From assembly GCF_002831645.1 (NCBI RefSeq), contig NZ_CP025117.1, positions 689,514 through 753,513 on the forward strand: 64,000 bases of DNA. Reading direction: 5' to 3'. The position numbers were made by a program, and so were the translations under genes. Positions 34,842-44,537 of this stretch are shown piece after piece (position 1 is the first letter of the stretch; each line of letters begins with the position of its first letter). The DNA is from Olleya sp. Bg11-27 (GTDB lineage: Bacteria > Bacteroidota > Bacteroidia > Flavobacteriales > Flavobacteriaceae). Below the pieces are notes generated by a model. The model did not search any database, was not told the DNA's origin, and worked only from the letters and a program-made list of their open reading frames with translations.

Positions 34842-36029
34842 ATGAAGACACTTAACGATTTTAATTTTAAAAATAAAAAAGCTTTAATTCGTGTAGATTT
34901 TAATGTCCCTTTAGATGGGGATTTTAAAGTTACAGATGCGACTAGAATAGAAGCTGCAAAACCAACAATTATAAAGATTTTGGAAGATGGAGGAAGCTGT
35001 ATTTTAATGTCTCATTTAGGAAGGCCTAAAGGCGTGCAAGATCAATTTTCTTTAAGACACATAGCTAACAAAGTAGAAGATATTATTGGTGTAGAAACTG
35101 AGTTTGTATCTGATTGTGTTGGTGAAGAGGCAGAGAAGGCTGCAGCAAACCTAGAACCAGGTAAAATCTTGATTTTAGAAAACCTACGTTTTCATGAAGA
35201 AGAAACTAAAGGAGATGTCGCTTTCGCGGAAAAATTGTCCAAATTAGGAGATATTTACGTTAATGATGCATTTGGAACGGCACACAGAGCACACGCTTCT
35301 ACAACCGTAATTGCACAGTTTTTTCCAGAAAAAAAATGCTTTGGTTATTTATTAGAAAAAGAAATAAAGAGTATTGATAAGGTAATGAAAACAGGAGAAA
35401 AACCAGTTTTAGCTGTACTTGGTGGTGCTAAAGTATCTTCTAAAATTACTATAATTGAAAATATTTTAGACAAAGTAGATCACTTAATTATTGGTGGTGG
35501 TATGACGTTTACTTTTATTAAGGCACAAGGCGGAAGTGTTGGAGATTCTATTTGTGAAGATGACAAAATGGAACTAGCATTAGATATTTTAAAGCAAGCA
35601 AAAGCTAAAAACGTACAAATACACCTTCCAGTGGATGTACTAGCGGCAAATGCATTTAGTAACGACGCAGAAACCCAAGTTATGGATGTGACTAAAATAC
35701 CAGAGGGATGGCAAGGTTTGGATGCCGGTCCAAAATCTATTCAAATGTTTCATGATGTCGTGCTACAATGTAAAACGATACTTTGGAATGGACCTTTAGG
35801 TGTTTTTGAAATGGAGACCTTTGCAAAAGGAACAATCGCTTTAGGAGACGCTATTGCAGAAGCAACTAAAAATGGGGCGTTTTCTTTAGTTGGTGGAGGT
35901 GACTCTGTTGCTGCTGTAAAACAGTTTGGATTTGAACACAAAGTTAGCTACGTAAGTACAGGTGGTGGGGCAATGTTAGAAAGCTTAGAAGGAAAAACAC
36001 TTCCAGGTATTGCAGCTATTTTAGAATAA
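34842..36029 (+). CDS. pgk: Phosphoglycerate kinase
   Basis: Glycolytic enzyme, 395 residues, transferring phosphate between 1,3-bisphosphoglycerate and ADP. The family signature RVDFNVPL (residues 17-24) is present, with 'SHLGRPKG', 'ENLRFHEEE', '[13 protein letters not shown]' and '[11 protein letters not shown]'. Near the end lie the nucleotide-binding segments '[10 protein letters not shown]' and '[11 protein letters not shown]'. The length is normal. It begins 16 bases after the SPOR-like gene and may be transcribed with it. It is followed by mltD-like, DUF4837 and other envelope genes. Confidence 0.97.
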   Translation: MKTLNDFNFKNKKALIRVDFNVPLDGDFKVTDATRIEAAKPTIIKILEDGGSCILMSHLGRPKGVQDQFSLRHIANKVEDIIGVETEFVSDCVGEEAEKAAANLEPGKILILENLRFHEEETKGDVAFAEKLSKLGDIYVNDAFGTAHRAHASTTVIAQFFPEKKCFGYLLEKEIKSIDKVMKTGEKPVLAVLGGAKVSSKITIIENILDKVDHLIIGGGMTFTFIKAQGGSVGDSICEDDKMELALDILKQAKAKNVQIHLPVDVLAANAFSNDAETQVMDVTKIPEGWQGLDAGPKSIQMFHDVVLQCKTILWNGPLGVFEMETFAKGTIALGDAIAEATKNGAFSLVGGGDSVAAVKQFGFEHKVSYVSTGGGAMLESLEGKTLPGIAAILE

Positions 36030-36069
36030 TAGTTGACATTTAAACGTTTTGTCAATAAATAACAAGTAA

Positions 36070-37656
36070 ATGCATCAAGTTAAAATATATACTACTGTCT
36101 TGTCAATGATTTTTGGATTAAGTTTTGGTTTAGCCCAGGATACGATCCAACAAACTAGATTAAGGCAGGATCAATTAGAACAAGGACAAGATTATGTTAT
36201 CGATACTATAATCGATGGTCAAGCCTATTTTAAAAAGACGGTTAAACCTATTGATTTAGTCGAGCTTCCAAAGGTCTTACAGGACCATGAGTTTGCTGCC
36301 GATATAGATAAAAAGTGGATGGAAGAGTTGTATAGTAACACGCTATATGACACCATTTATAGAGATGTTTCCGGATTAAAATACCATGCAGTGGACTATC
36401 CAGAGTTAACAACAGACACTTTAAAAGCAAGGCTTCAGCGTTTAAATGCTAGAACACCTTTTAATGTAGAATATAACCCTGGTTTAGAAAGTGTAATTAA
36501 ATCTTTTTTAAAAAACCGTCATAATTCTTTTGAACGTTTAATGGGACTAAGTAATTACTACTTTCCTATGTTTGAACGTGAGTTAGATAACTATGATATT
36601 CCGTTAGAAATGAAATATCTTGCGATAGTAGAGTCGGCTTTAAAACCACGGGCACGCTCTAGAGTTGGGGCAACAGGTTTATGGCAATTTATGTTCGCCA
36701 CAGGAAAAGAATATGGCTTAGATGTTAGTAGTTATGTGGATGAACGTAGCGACCCTATAAAGGCAACCATTGCGGCATCACAATACTTATCTAAACTGTA
36801 TAAATTATTTGGGGATTGGGATTTAGCGTTAGCCGCTTATAACTCAGGACCTGGTAACGTAAGTAAGGCTATTAGACGCTCTGGAGGTTATCAGAATTAT
36901 TGGAATATTAGACCAAATTTGCCACGTGAAACAGCAGGTTATGTTCCTGCATTTTTAGCAACAATGTACATTTTTGAATATGCTAAGGAGCATGGATTTG
37001 TGCAGCACAGACCTGAGTTTCATTTGATAGAAACGGATACCATCCATGTGAAGCAAATGATTACTCTAGATCAGGTGTCAGAGTATACAGGTGTGGAGGT
37101 TGAGACACTTCAGTTTTTAAACCCAGCGTACAAATTAGATGTTATTCCTTTTATTGAAGGTAAAAATTACACCTTACGCTTACCTAGAAGTATTATGGGG
37201 GCTTTTGTTAACAACGAAGACCAATTATATGCTCAGGCTAAAGCCGAACTGGATAAACGTGAAAAACCATTACCTCAGTTCCAAGATTCAGAGACTAAAA
37301 CAAGGTATAGAGTGCAACAGGGCGATTATCTAGGTAAGATTGCTAGAAAATTTGGTGTTAGGGTTAGTCAAATTAAACAATGGAATGGCTTACGTAGTAA
37401 TAACTTAAAAATTGGACAACGATTAACTATTTATCCTAGAAATGGGGTGCCAGTAAGTCGATCAAAAGGCTCAGCTTCATCAAGAAAAAGTACTAAGCCA
37501 GTAAATGGAAAGCGTTACACAGTACAACAAGGTGATAGTCTTTGGAGTATTTCTCAAAAGTTTACAGGAGTTTCTGTTCAAAATATTAGAGATTGGAACG
37601 ATATTAGTGGCACTAGATTGAAACCTGGAATGAAATTAATCGTTTCTAGAGGATAA
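36070..37656 (+). CDS. MltD-like lytic transglycosylase with two LysM domains
   Basis: Periplasmic enzyme of 528 residues that cleaves peptidoglycan glycan strands. It has a signal peptide (to about residue 22, GLAQ) and a 90-residue N-terminal segment. The family-1 SLT domain covers about 155-290 with catalytic Glu at about 188 in 'AIVESALKPRARSRVGATG', then 'GLWQFM' and 'LAAYNSGPGNVSKAIRR'. Two LysM domains bind the glycan: about residues 417-462 ('TRYRVQQGDYLGKIARKFGV') and 482-527 ('KRYTVQQGDSLWSISQKFTG'). The gene sits 40 bases after pgk. Confidence 0.93.
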   Translation: MHQVKIYTTVLSMIFGLSFGLAQDTIQQTRLRQDQLEQGQDYVIDTIIDGQAYFKKTVKPIDLVELPKVLQDHEFAADIDKKWMEELYSNTLYDTIYRDVSGLKYHAVDYPELTTDTLKARLQRLNARTPFNVEYNPGLESVIKSFLKNRHNSFERLMGLSNYYFPMFERELDNYDIPLEMKYLAIVESALKPRARSRVGATGLWQFMFATGKEYGLDVSSYVDERSDPIKATIAASQYLSKLYKLFGDWDLALAAYNSGPGNVSKAIRRSGGYQNYWNIRPNLPRETAGYVPAFLATMYIFEYAKEHGFVQHRPEFHLIETDTIHVKQMITLDQVSEYTGVEVETLQFLNPAYKLDVIPFIEGKNYTLRLPRSIMGAFVNNEDQLYAQAKAELDKREKPLPQFQDSETKTRYRVQQGDYLGKIARKFGVRVSQIKQWNGLRSNNLKIGQRLTIYPRNGVPVSRSKGSASSRKSTKPVNGKRYTVQQGDSLWSISQKFTGVSVQNIRDWNDISGTRLKPGMKLIVSRG

Positions 37657-37681
37657 TTATTTTCTTAAATTTTATATTAAA

Positions 37682-38662
37682 ATGAAAAAAATCGCTGTAT
37701 TATTTTTATTGTTAGGCACAGTTTTATCGTGTAATGAAGGATCAAAGGGTAATCAACGTTTGATTCCTAAATCGTCAGGAAACTTATACAATGTTAATGT
37801 TGTTATAGATAACGAACTTTGGAAAGGGAGAGTGGGTGATGTGGTAAGAGATGTTTTGACGACAGTTGTATTAGGTTTGCCACAACCTGAACCTATGTTT
37901 GATATTAATCAAATGCCACCACAAGTGTTTTCTGGTTTTGCGGCGCAAAACAGGATTGTTTTAAAAATAGAGAAAAGTGAGGAGGCTGGGTTTGAAATAG
38001 CTACGGATGCGTTTGCTAGACCTCAGAAACTAATAATTGTAAAAGGACAAGATAACAATCAAATTATTGAGCTTGTAGAAGCGAATAAGGATAAAATATT
38101 GGAAACCTTTAAAAACCAGGAGATCGAGGCACGTCAAAGCTTAACTAGTAAATCACCTCATGTTAATAATAATATAGAGAAGGTGTTAGGCGTAAAGCTT
38201 AAGTTTCCATCTGTGTATAGAATAGCAAAAGAGGATAGTACTTTCTTTTGGGTTAGAAAAAACTTAACAACAGGAACTAATAACTTTATGGTGTATCAAA
38301 TTCCCTTAAACGCTATAGATAAGGAAGGAGACATCATCCAACAAGTTATCAGGATCAGAGATAGTATTGGTGAAAAATATGTACCAGGACCACTTGATGG
38401 TTCTTATATGAAGACTGAAGAGGCGTATACACCTTTTATGATCAATACTATCGTAGATAATAAACCAACTTATGAAGTGAGAGGAACTTGGGATATTAAA
38501 GGAACTTTTAACGCAGGACCTTTTTTAAATTTTATGGTAGAGGATAAAATGAATAACCGTTATATCGTTTTAGAAGGCTTTACGTTTGCACCATCAGTAG
38601 GGAAACGTAATTATGTTTTAGAGTTGGAGTCTATCATTAAGTCTTTAAGCGTTAATAAATAA
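37682..38662 (+). CDS. DUF4837 lipoprotein
   Basis: Lipoprotein of 326 residues; the lipobox ends VLSC with Cys at 17 (MKKIAVLFLLLGTVLSC). The rest is a soluble periplasmic domain with the DUF4837 signatures 'NVVIDNELWKGRVGDVVRD' and 'PGPLDGSYMKTEEAY', as well as 'VRGTWDIKG'. The family is restricted to Bacteroidota and has no known function. It is 25 bases after the mltD-like gene and likely in the same operon. A bidirectional terminator separates it from tatA. Confidence 0.85.
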   Translation: MKKIAVLFLLLGTVLSCNEGSKGNQRLIPKSSGNLYNVNVVIDNELWKGRVGDVVRDVLTTVVLGLPQPEPMFDINQMPPQVFSGFAAQNRIVLKIEKSEEAGFEIATDAFARPQKLIIVKGQDNNQIIELVEANKDKILETFKNQEIEARQSLTSKSPHVNNNIEKVLGVKLKFPSVYRIAKEDSTFFWVRKNLTTGTNNFMVYQIPLNAIDKEGDIIQQVIRIRDSIGEKYVPGPLDGSYMKTEEAYTPFMINTIVDNKPTYEVRGTWDIKGTFNAGPFLNFMVEDKMNNRYIVLEGFTFAPSVGKRNYVLELESIIKSLSVNK

Positions 38663-38684
38663 TTAAAAAAATTACAAGCAAAAA

Positions 38685-38716
38685 AAAACCAATGCTACTA
38701 TGCATTGGTTTTTTTA
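38685..38716. terminator. Bidirectional terminator between DUF4837 and tatA
   Basis: AACCAATGC (38687-38695) and GCATTGGTT (38702-38710) form a perfect stem with a 6-base loop, bordered by an A tract and a T tract. Confidence 0.9.
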
Positions 38717-38734
38717 TATAATAAAGTAAAATAA

Positions 38735-38914
38735 TTACTTTTTATCTTCGTTTTCTTCTTCTTTACTAGCGTCTTTAAACTCTTTAATACCGCTACCTAG
38801 ACCACGCATTAATTCAGGGATTTTCTTTCCTCCAAATAATAATAAGACTAAAACCACTACTATTGCGATTTGCCAAGGTCCAACCATTCCTAAAAATATA
38901 CTTGCTGAAATCAT
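38735..38914 (-). CDS. tatA: Sec-independent protein translocase TatA
   Basis: A 59-residue protein. It has an N-terminal hydrophobic helix (MISASIFLGMVGPWQIAIVV continuing in VLVLLLFGG), then the conserved FGGKKIPELMRGLGSGIKEF hinge and amphipathic helix, and a short charged Glu/Lys tail. This is the classic TatA/E architecture. TatA forms the pore-forming part of the twin-arginine pathway that exports folded proteins. No tatC is nearby. It is below the usual 60-residue cut-off and easy to overlook. It has a TAnnTTTG element 18 bases upstream. Confidence 0.92.
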   Translation of the reverse strand: MISASIFLGMVGPWQIAIVVVLVLLLFGGKKIPELMRGLGSGIKEFKDASKEEENEDKK

Positions 38915-38932
38915 AACTTAAAATTTAGACCA

Positions 38933-38940
38933 CAAAGTTA
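38933..38940 (-). promoter_or_regulatory. TAnnTTTG element for tatA
   Basis: TAACTTTG on the minus strand, 18 bases before the tatA ATG. Confidence 0.5.
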
Positions 38941-38993
38941 ATAATTAAACTTTAATAATAGCGTTAAAAGACTAACTTTAGGTTAACCTAAAG

Positions 38994-39022
38994 TTGTGAG
39001 CGCAATTTTTTATTTACTTTTG
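38994..39022 (+). promoter_or_regulatory. Promoter of the M23 peptidase gene (TTG-N18-TACTTTTG)
   Basis: TTG at 38994-38996 and TACTTTTG at 39015-39022 are separated by 18 bases, a full consensus match. The ATG at 39031 is only 8 bases after the -7 element, so the transcript would have at most a few leader bases. Confidence 0.7.
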
Positions 39023-39030
39023 TTTTTAAT

Positions 39031-39900
39031 ATGGAAACACCCGAAAAAAAATCTAAAAAAATTAAGAAGAAGTTACTGCATAGGTATCGTTTGATTATTT
39101 TGAATGAAGATACTTTTGAAGAACGATTATCTCTTAATTTGACGCGTCTTAACGTGTTTGTTCTAGGGACATTATTTGCAATATTATTAATAATGTTCAC
39201 TACTGTTTTGATTGCATTTACGCCATTAAAAGAATATATTCCAGGATACTCTTCTACATCACTTAAAAAGAAAGCGGTCCAATTAAATTTTAAAACGGAT
39301 TCTTTACAGCGCGTCATTGATTTAAACGACAAATATTTCACTTCAATTAAGCAAGTATTAAAGGGCGAAATCAGTACTGTTCAATTTAATAAAGATTCTA
39401 TTATTCAAGCAGCAAAACTGGAAGCTAGTCAAGTCGATTTAAATCCAATACGGGAAGATTCGTTATTACGTCAAAAAGTAGATAAAGAGGATAAGTACAA
39501 TTTATTTGAAACAGCAAAGTCTAGAGCTAGTTTTGTCCTGTTTCCACCTGCAAATGGTACTATTAGTGAAAATTATAATAGTAAAACAAGACATTATGCT
39601 GTGGATATTGTTTTAGCAGATGAGACGCCAATAAAGGCAACAGCAGATGGTACTGTGATTTTTGCGGAATGGACAGCACAGACAGGCTTTGTTATTATTT
39701 TAGAACATAGTTATGGATTGATCTCGGTGTACAAGCATAATGCTTCATTAAATAAAAGCCAAGGGGATTTAGTCAAGGCGGGAGAGGTTATTGCTGCTTC
39801 AGGAAATACGGGAGAATTAACGACAGGGCCACATTTACATTTTGAGTTATGGAGCGATGGCTATTCAGTAAACCCAACTAATTTTATAGATTTTAAATAA
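39031..39900 (+). CDS. M23 family metallopeptidase (LytM-type)
   Basis: A 289-residue inner-membrane-anchored peptidoglycan endopeptidase. A basic N-terminus is followed by one transmembrane helix (about residues 41-63), a coiled-coil spacer (about 75-150) and a C-terminal peptidase M23 domain (about 165-285). The zinc ligands are visible as H188 and D192 in RHYAVDIV and the HxH of GPHLHFELW (H268, H270). The intact ligand set suggests an active enzyme. Its stop overlaps the next ATG by one base, linking it to the GH3 gene. Confidence 0.92.
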   Translation: METPEKKSKKIKKKLLHRYRLIILNEDTFEERLSLNLTRLNVFVLGTLFAILLIMFTTVLIAFTPLKEYIPGYSSTSLKKKAVQLNFKTDSLQRVIDLNDKYFTSIKQVLKGEISTVQFNKDSIIQAAKLEASQVDLNPIREDSLLRQKVDKEDKYNLFETAKSRASFVLFPPANGTISENYNSKTRHYAVDIVLADETPIKATADGTVIFAEWTAQTGFVIILEHSYGLISVYKHNASLNKSQGDLVKAGEVIAASGNTGELTTGPHLHFELWSDGYSVNPTNFIDFK

Positions 39901-41402
39901 TGTTTTCACTAAAATCAGCTTTAGCAAAACCGTTTGCCAAACGCGTATATAAGAAAACCCAGAAATGGGCCAATAACCCAATAGAAACACAAGACAACGT
40001 TTTTAAACATTTAATAAGCGAGGCGACAGGGACTGCTTTTGGTGTTGATCATGATTTTGTTAGTATTAATAACTATCATGATTTTGTAAAACGGGTTCCA
40101 ATTAGAGATTATGAAGCTTTAAAACCTTATGTTGACCGTGTGGTTGCAGGAGAAGAAAATATTCTTTGGAAAGGGAAGCCATTGTATTTTGCAAAAACGT
40201 CTGGGACAACTTCTGGCGCAAAATATATTCCGTTAACCAAAGAGAGTATGCCTAATCATGTTAATGCTGCAAAAAATGCAATATTGCTATATATTCATGA
40301 GACTGGAAATGCAAAATTTGTAGATGGTAAAATGATTTTCCTACAAGGTAGTCCGGTTTTAAAAGAGCAAAACGGAGTCCAACTAGGGCGTTTGTCTGGT
40401 ATTGTAGCTCATTTTGTTCCAAAGTATCTTCAAAAAAACAGAATGCCTTCTTGGGAAACTAATTGTATTGAAGATTGGGAAACCAAAGTAGATGCTATTG
40501 TAGAAGAGACTGTAAACGAAGACATGTCTATAATTTCTGGTATTCCTTCGTGGGTGCAAATGTATTTTGAAAAATTGCAACAAAAGACAGGAAAAAAGGT
40601 AGGTGATATTTTTAAAAATTTCAACTTATTTATTTTTGGAGGTGTAAATTATGAACCTTACAGAGCTAAATTCGAGAATTTAATAGGTCGAAAGGTAGAT
40701 AGTATAGAGTTGTATCCAGCAAGCGAAGGTTTTTTTGCTTTTCAAGATAGGCAAGATACCAAAGGGATGTTATTACAATTAGATTCTGGTATGTTTTACG
40801 AGTTTGTAAAGGCGGACGAGTTTTTTGATGATAATCCTAAACGAATTATGATTAAAGATGTTGAGGTTGGTGTAAATTATGTTATGATTATTTCCACTAA
40901 TGCTGGACTTTGGGGGTATAATCTAGGTGACACGGTTATGTTTACAGATACCAAACCCTACAGAGTTATTGTGTCTGGACGTATCAAGCATTTTATTTCT
41001 GCCTTTGGAGAACATGTCATTGGGAAAGAGGTGGAGCAAGCTATGAAGGATGCTACGGAAGATTCTGAAGTCAGAATTAATGAGTTTACTGTCGCACCAC
41101 AAATTAGCCCTGAATCGGGATTGCCCTATCATGAATGGTTTATTGAATTTGAAAACGAACCTCAAGATATTTCCGCTTTAGCGAAAAAAATAGATGAATC
41201 TCTACAGAATCAGAATAGTTATTATTTAGATTTGTTAACAGGAAAAGTTTTACAACCTTTAAAAATTACGAGAGTTGAAAAAAATGGATTTCAAAATTAT
41301 ATGAAATCAATAGGGAAATTAGGAGGTCAAAACAAAATACCACGTTTAGCTAATGACCGAAAAATAGCGGAGGCTTTAAAAGCTCATATTGTAGCTAAAT
41401 AA
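39900..41402 (+). CDS. GH3-family acyl-adenylate protein
   Basis: A 500-residue protein of the GH3 auxin-responsive promoter family. The plant enzymes adenylate carboxylic acids and conjugate them to amino acids; the bacterial role is unknown. The ATP-binding motif is visible as FAKTSGTTSGAKYIPLT (about residues 98-114), followed by 'YPASEGFFAFQ' and, later, 'YNLGDTVMFT' and 'SGRIKHFISAFGEHV', all of which match the ANL/GH3 pattern. The length is typical. It overlaps the M23 gene by one base and is followed by the nucleoside-phosphorylase-like gene. Confidence 0.88.
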   Translation: MFSLKSALAKPFAKRVYKKTQKWANNPIETQDNVFKHLISEATGTAFGVDHDFVSINNYHDFVKRVPIRDYEALKPYVDRVVAGEENILWKGKPLYFAKTSGTTSGAKYIPLTKESMPNHVNAAKNAILLYIHETGNAKFVDGKMIFLQGSPVLKEQNGVQLGRLSGIVAHFVPKYLQKNRMPSWETNCIEDWETKVDAIVEETVNEDMSIISGIPSWVQMYFEKLQQKTGKKVGDIFKNFNLFIFGGVNYEPYRAKFENLIGRKVDSIELYPASEGFFAFQDRQDTKGMLLQLDSGMFYEFVKADEFFDDNPKRIMIKDVEVGVNYVMIISTNAGLWGYNLGDTVMFTDTKPYRVIVSGRIKHFISAFGEHVIGKEVEQAMKDATEDSEVRINEFTVAPQISPESGLPYHEWFIEFENEPQDISALAKKIDESLQNQNSYYLDLLTGKVLQPLKITRVEKNGFQNYMKSIGKLGGQNKIPRLANDRKIAEALKAHIVAK

Positions 41403-41405
41403 TTA

Positions 41406-41413
41406 TATATTTG
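41406..41413 (+). promoter_or_regulatory. TAnnTTTG element for the gene at 41432
   Basis: TATATTTG lies 18 bases before the ATG at 41432. A TTG at 41389-41391 is only 14 bases upstream, shorter than usual. The element overlaps the alternative TTG start at 41411, which makes that start unlikely. Confidence 0.5.
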
Positions 41414-41431
41414 TCAATTAAAGAGACCAGA

Positions 41432-43123
41432 ATGAGTAGTATGATTAAGAAACATGAAAGAACGAGAGCGCAAGAAAGTTCAAATGCAATAGAACGCATG
41501 TATATAACTATGCGTCATTTATTTAATAGAGGCTTTTATAAACCAATGGGTGTTTCGGGAGAGACACTTCGTGAGGCATTGTTAGTATTAAGGCCCGAAA
41601 TTTACGGATCAATAGCAGACGAAAAAGCAGAATTAGAAGGTTTACTTTACGTAATAGACAGGTTACCTCATGGTATTGAAGAGTGTCGTTTTATTAACTT
41701 AACAAGTGATGAAGGATATAAAGATTCTCATTTTGAACCAATAATTCCACCAAAACGTAGACGTAATTGCTATCGTATTGATGACGAGCAAATGAATATT
41801 GAGATTACTAGAGGACGTTCTGAAATTTACGATATATTAACGCATTTAACCTTTTTATTTGTTGAGTCTCATAAAATTAGTAAGCGTGTGCTTATTGACG
41901 AAAATGGAGCGACTACTAGAGATTGGCAAAAATTAGAAGCGGCAGTTTTAACCAAGAAAAAACTAACGCAAAAAGAACGTGAAATAGCAATTACACATAC
42001 AGCAAATATATTAGGGCGTACGTTTAAAGAATTGTCGACCGTTTATAACGTATTTGCATTACCAAGTAAACCAGAACGGTTATTACATATTGTTTATTGG
42101 TTAGGTAAATTAGCGATTGAAGAAGTGGTTAGTAATAATAAACGTACTGTAACTTTTAGTCCTGTTCTGAGAGAGCGTTTGGGACATCATATTCATGGTG
42201 AAATGTGGTCGAATACAATAAAAGAAACTTTGAAAAATGAAGGACTTTTAGAAAGGCCAATACACATAATTAGTGCCAATTTACATAGTGTGATGAACAC
42301 CTTGTACGCGCCAATAGCGTTAAAAGCAGAAACAGCTAAAACGGAAATTTTTAAAGTTTACGAGGCATTAAGTCAAAGTGATAACAAAGCGTTACGTAAT
42401 AAGGTTACTCTAAAAGCAGAACAACAAGGAATGATCTTTATTAAAGATACTTCTGGAACTAATATTGACGTTCAAATCTTTGATACATCTAAAATAGATT
42501 TGTCTAAAACCGATTTAAATTTACCAAAGCAAGATAAAGATAAGGAAGCACCTGTATTGTTTGTAATGGATTATGCGTTTGGAGAACAAGCTTACGAAAC
42601 GATAGACGAGTTTTTAAAGCCTTTTAGTGAAGGCGAAAGCAAAACACATCTAAATGTAGAGTCTATCTCAATAATGGGTAAAGCAGGTATCTTAGAAGGA
42701 GGTAAAGGGGATATTATGATTCCTTCTGCACATATTTTTGAAGGGACAGCAGATAACTATCCTTTTAAAAATGAATTAAGCAAAACTGATTTAGAAGGGC
42801 AAGGTGTGGCAGTTTATGAAGGGGCAATGATTTCTGTTTTAGGAACGTCACTTCAAAATAAAGACATTTTGAAATTCTTTTATAATTCCACATGGAATGT
42901 TATTGGTTTGGAGATGGAAGGTGCACACTATCAAAAGGCAATACAAGCAGCATCTAAAGTTAGAGGTAGTATAAGGCCAGATGTAAAAGTAAGATATGCG
43001 TATTACGCTAGTGATAATCCACTTGAAACAGGAGGAACATTAGCTTCAGGAGGTTTAGGGACGTCAGGTGTCAAACCAACCTACTTAATAACTAGAAAAA
43101 TATTACAACAAATATTCAATTAA
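41432..43123 (+). CDS. Nucleoside-phosphorylase-fold protein, AMP-nucleosidase-like (possibly DUF6909)
   Basis: A cytosolic protein of 563 residues. The C-terminal part (about 360-563) looks like the nucleoside phosphorylase/AMP nucleosidase fold: 'FVMDYAFGEQAYETIDEFL', 'SISIMGKAGILEGGKGDIM' and the typical E-M-E-G motif at 494-497 (GLEMEGAHYQKA). The N-terminal part (about 1-350) is unlike E. coli AMP nucleosidase. I recall similar proteins carrying the label DUF6909 in Flavobacteria. A hydrolase or phosphorylase acting on a nucleotide is an inference. The ATG at 41432 is chosen because the -7 element overlaps the TTG at 41411. Confidence 0.6.
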   Translation: MSSMIKKHERTRAQESSNAIERMYITMRHLFNRGFYKPMGVSGETLREALLVLRPEIYGSIADEKAELEGLLYVIDRLPHGIEECRFINLTSDEGYKDSHFEPIIPPKRRRNCYRIDDEQMNIEITRGRSEIYDILTHLTFLFVESHKISKRVLIDENGATTRDWQKLEAAVLTKKKLTQKEREIAITHTANILGRTFKELSTVYNVFALPSKPERLLHIVYWLGKLAIEEVVSNNKRTVTFSPVLRERLGHHIHGEMWSNTIKETLKNEGLLERPIHIISANLHSVMNTLYAPIALKAETAKTEIFKVYEALSQSDNKALRNKVTLKAEQQGMIFIKDTSGTNIDVQIFDTSKIDLSKTDLNLPKQDKDKEAPVLFVMDYAFGEQAYETIDEFLKPFSEGESKTHLNVESISIMGKAGILEGGKGDIMIPSAHIFEGTADNYPFKNELSKTDLEGQGVAVYEGAMISVLGTSLQNKDILKFFYNSTWNVIGLEMEGAHYQKAIQAASKVRGSIRPDVKVRYAYYASDNPLETGGTLASGGLGTSGVKPTYLITRKILQQIFN

Positions 43124-43138
43124 TAATTAGATTAAATA

Positions 43139-44215
43139 ATGAGTCAAGAATTACCTAAAAAAAATAACGATAATAAGTCAGAAGAGATCGATTTATTAGT
43201 CCTTTTTAACCTAATAGGGAATGCTTTTGGTAAAGTGTATTCTTTTTTTGAGAGTATTGTAAAAACGCTGTATAAACTATTGATTTCAATTTTACTACAT
43301 TTCTTTAGGTCAGCTAAATGGTATGCCATTGGATTGGTTTTGAGTTTTGTTATGGGGTATGTCTTAGATGAATACTCAGATAAACAGTATGGTGCTAATA
43401 TGTTTATTAATACAAATTTTAATTCTACTAGACAGGTTTATGAAAATATTAGAAATCTAAATCAATTGGCGTCCATTGATAAGGATAGTAAGGAGATTGC
43501 CAAACAATTAAAACTAACAGAAGAGGAAGCGAGTCATATTAAAGGTTTTTTTATAGAGCCTGATGTCGATCAGAATATACAATTAAAAATGTATAATGAG
43601 TTTAGATCTGGCTTGGATTCTGTTGGAGCTTCACAATCTAATTTTAAAGATTATGTAGATGGACTGAAAAAATATAATTTTGGTAGTCATAAAATAGGAG
43701 TACTATCAACAAATAAGAATATTTACAAAAACTTGAAGACCAATTTTGTTGATTTTATAAGAGAAAACCCTTATTTGGATTCTTTGAAACAAACTAATTT
43801 AGCTAATTTAAGATCTAGGATTAAAGATATTACGACTCAAGAAGAAATCTTAGATTCGTTAAAAAACAGCTACTTAGCTATTCGTATAAAGGAGTCTGAG
43901 AAGTCTGTTAGCGATGGTGGTGGTAATGGAACAAATTTGTATATGGGTAACGCGCAGTCCAATGAATTGTTGGTTGATGAATCTAAAATCACTAACCTTT
44001 TATACGTCTTGGCTTCCGAAAAAACGGAATTAGAAAACGAATTTTATCTAAAACAGAATGTAATTGATGTAGTCTCTAATTTTCCTGTATCTGGATATGA
44101 TATATCAGTATGGACCGATTATAAAAAGTATACCTTTCCTATTGCTTGTTTTATTTTAATATTTATTATGCTAAACGGACTGCAGTTGAGTCGTTTTTTG
44201 AAAGCACAAAAGTAG
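43139..44215 (+). CDS. Wzz-like polysaccharide chain-length/co-polymerase-type protein
   Basis: A 358-residue protein with one transmembrane helix near residues 60-80 ('WYAIGLVLSFVMGYVLDEYS'), a long extracytoplasmic helical domain and a second helix near the C-terminus (about 330-352). The layout and position, directly before polysaccharide genes, suit a Wzz-type regulator of O-antigen or capsule chain length. An N-terminal 'IDLLVLFNLIGNAFGKVYSF' stretch replaces the usual short Wzz leader. It has no tyrosine-kinase domain. It follows the 41432 gene by 15 bases. Confidence 0.7.
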   Translation: MSQELPKKNNDNKSEEIDLLVLFNLIGNAFGKVYSFFESIVKTLYKLLISILLHFFRSAKWYAIGLVLSFVMGYVLDEYSDKQYGANMFINTNFNSTRQVYENIRNLNQLASIDKDSKEIAKQLKLTEEEASHIKGFFIEPDVDQNIQLKMYNEFRSGLDSVGASQSNFKDYVDGLKKYNFGSHKIGVLSTNKNIYKNLKTNFVDFIRENPYLDSLKQTNLANLRSRIKDITTQEEILDSLKNSYLAIRIKESEKSVSDGGGNGTNLYMGNAQSNELLVDESKITNLLYVLASEKTELENEFYLKQNVIDVVSNFPVSGYDISVWTDYKKYTFPIACFILIFIMLNGLQLSRFLKAQK

Positions 44216-44537
44216 TAATATATTTGCTTAATTAAGGTGTTATATGGTATTGGTCGATTAGCTTGATTAAACAGTTGTGGTTAGTTGGTTATCTAGTTTA
44301 GTTAACAAAAATCAAGATTATTTGTTGGCTAATAGTATCTGCTGTAAGATATAATATGTAGCGTTTTTTTTGTTATCCATTAAAACAAGAAGATTTGATT
44401 GTTTTGTCTCCAGTTTTATATTTAAAACTTAGTTATTAATAAGAGGATGCTGTAGCGATAAAAAAAATGTTTAGTTATAAAAATAATTGATTTGTTCTAT
44501 AGATTAGTCCGTTAAGATCAGATAAGCCTATAAATTT
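44216..44537. other. Intergenic gap before the polysaccharide genes
   Basis: A 322-base gap. No gene, terminator hairpin or consensus TAnnTTTG promoter was recognised. It probably holds the promoter of the sugar-nucleotide genes, but no clear element was found. Confidence 0.4.
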
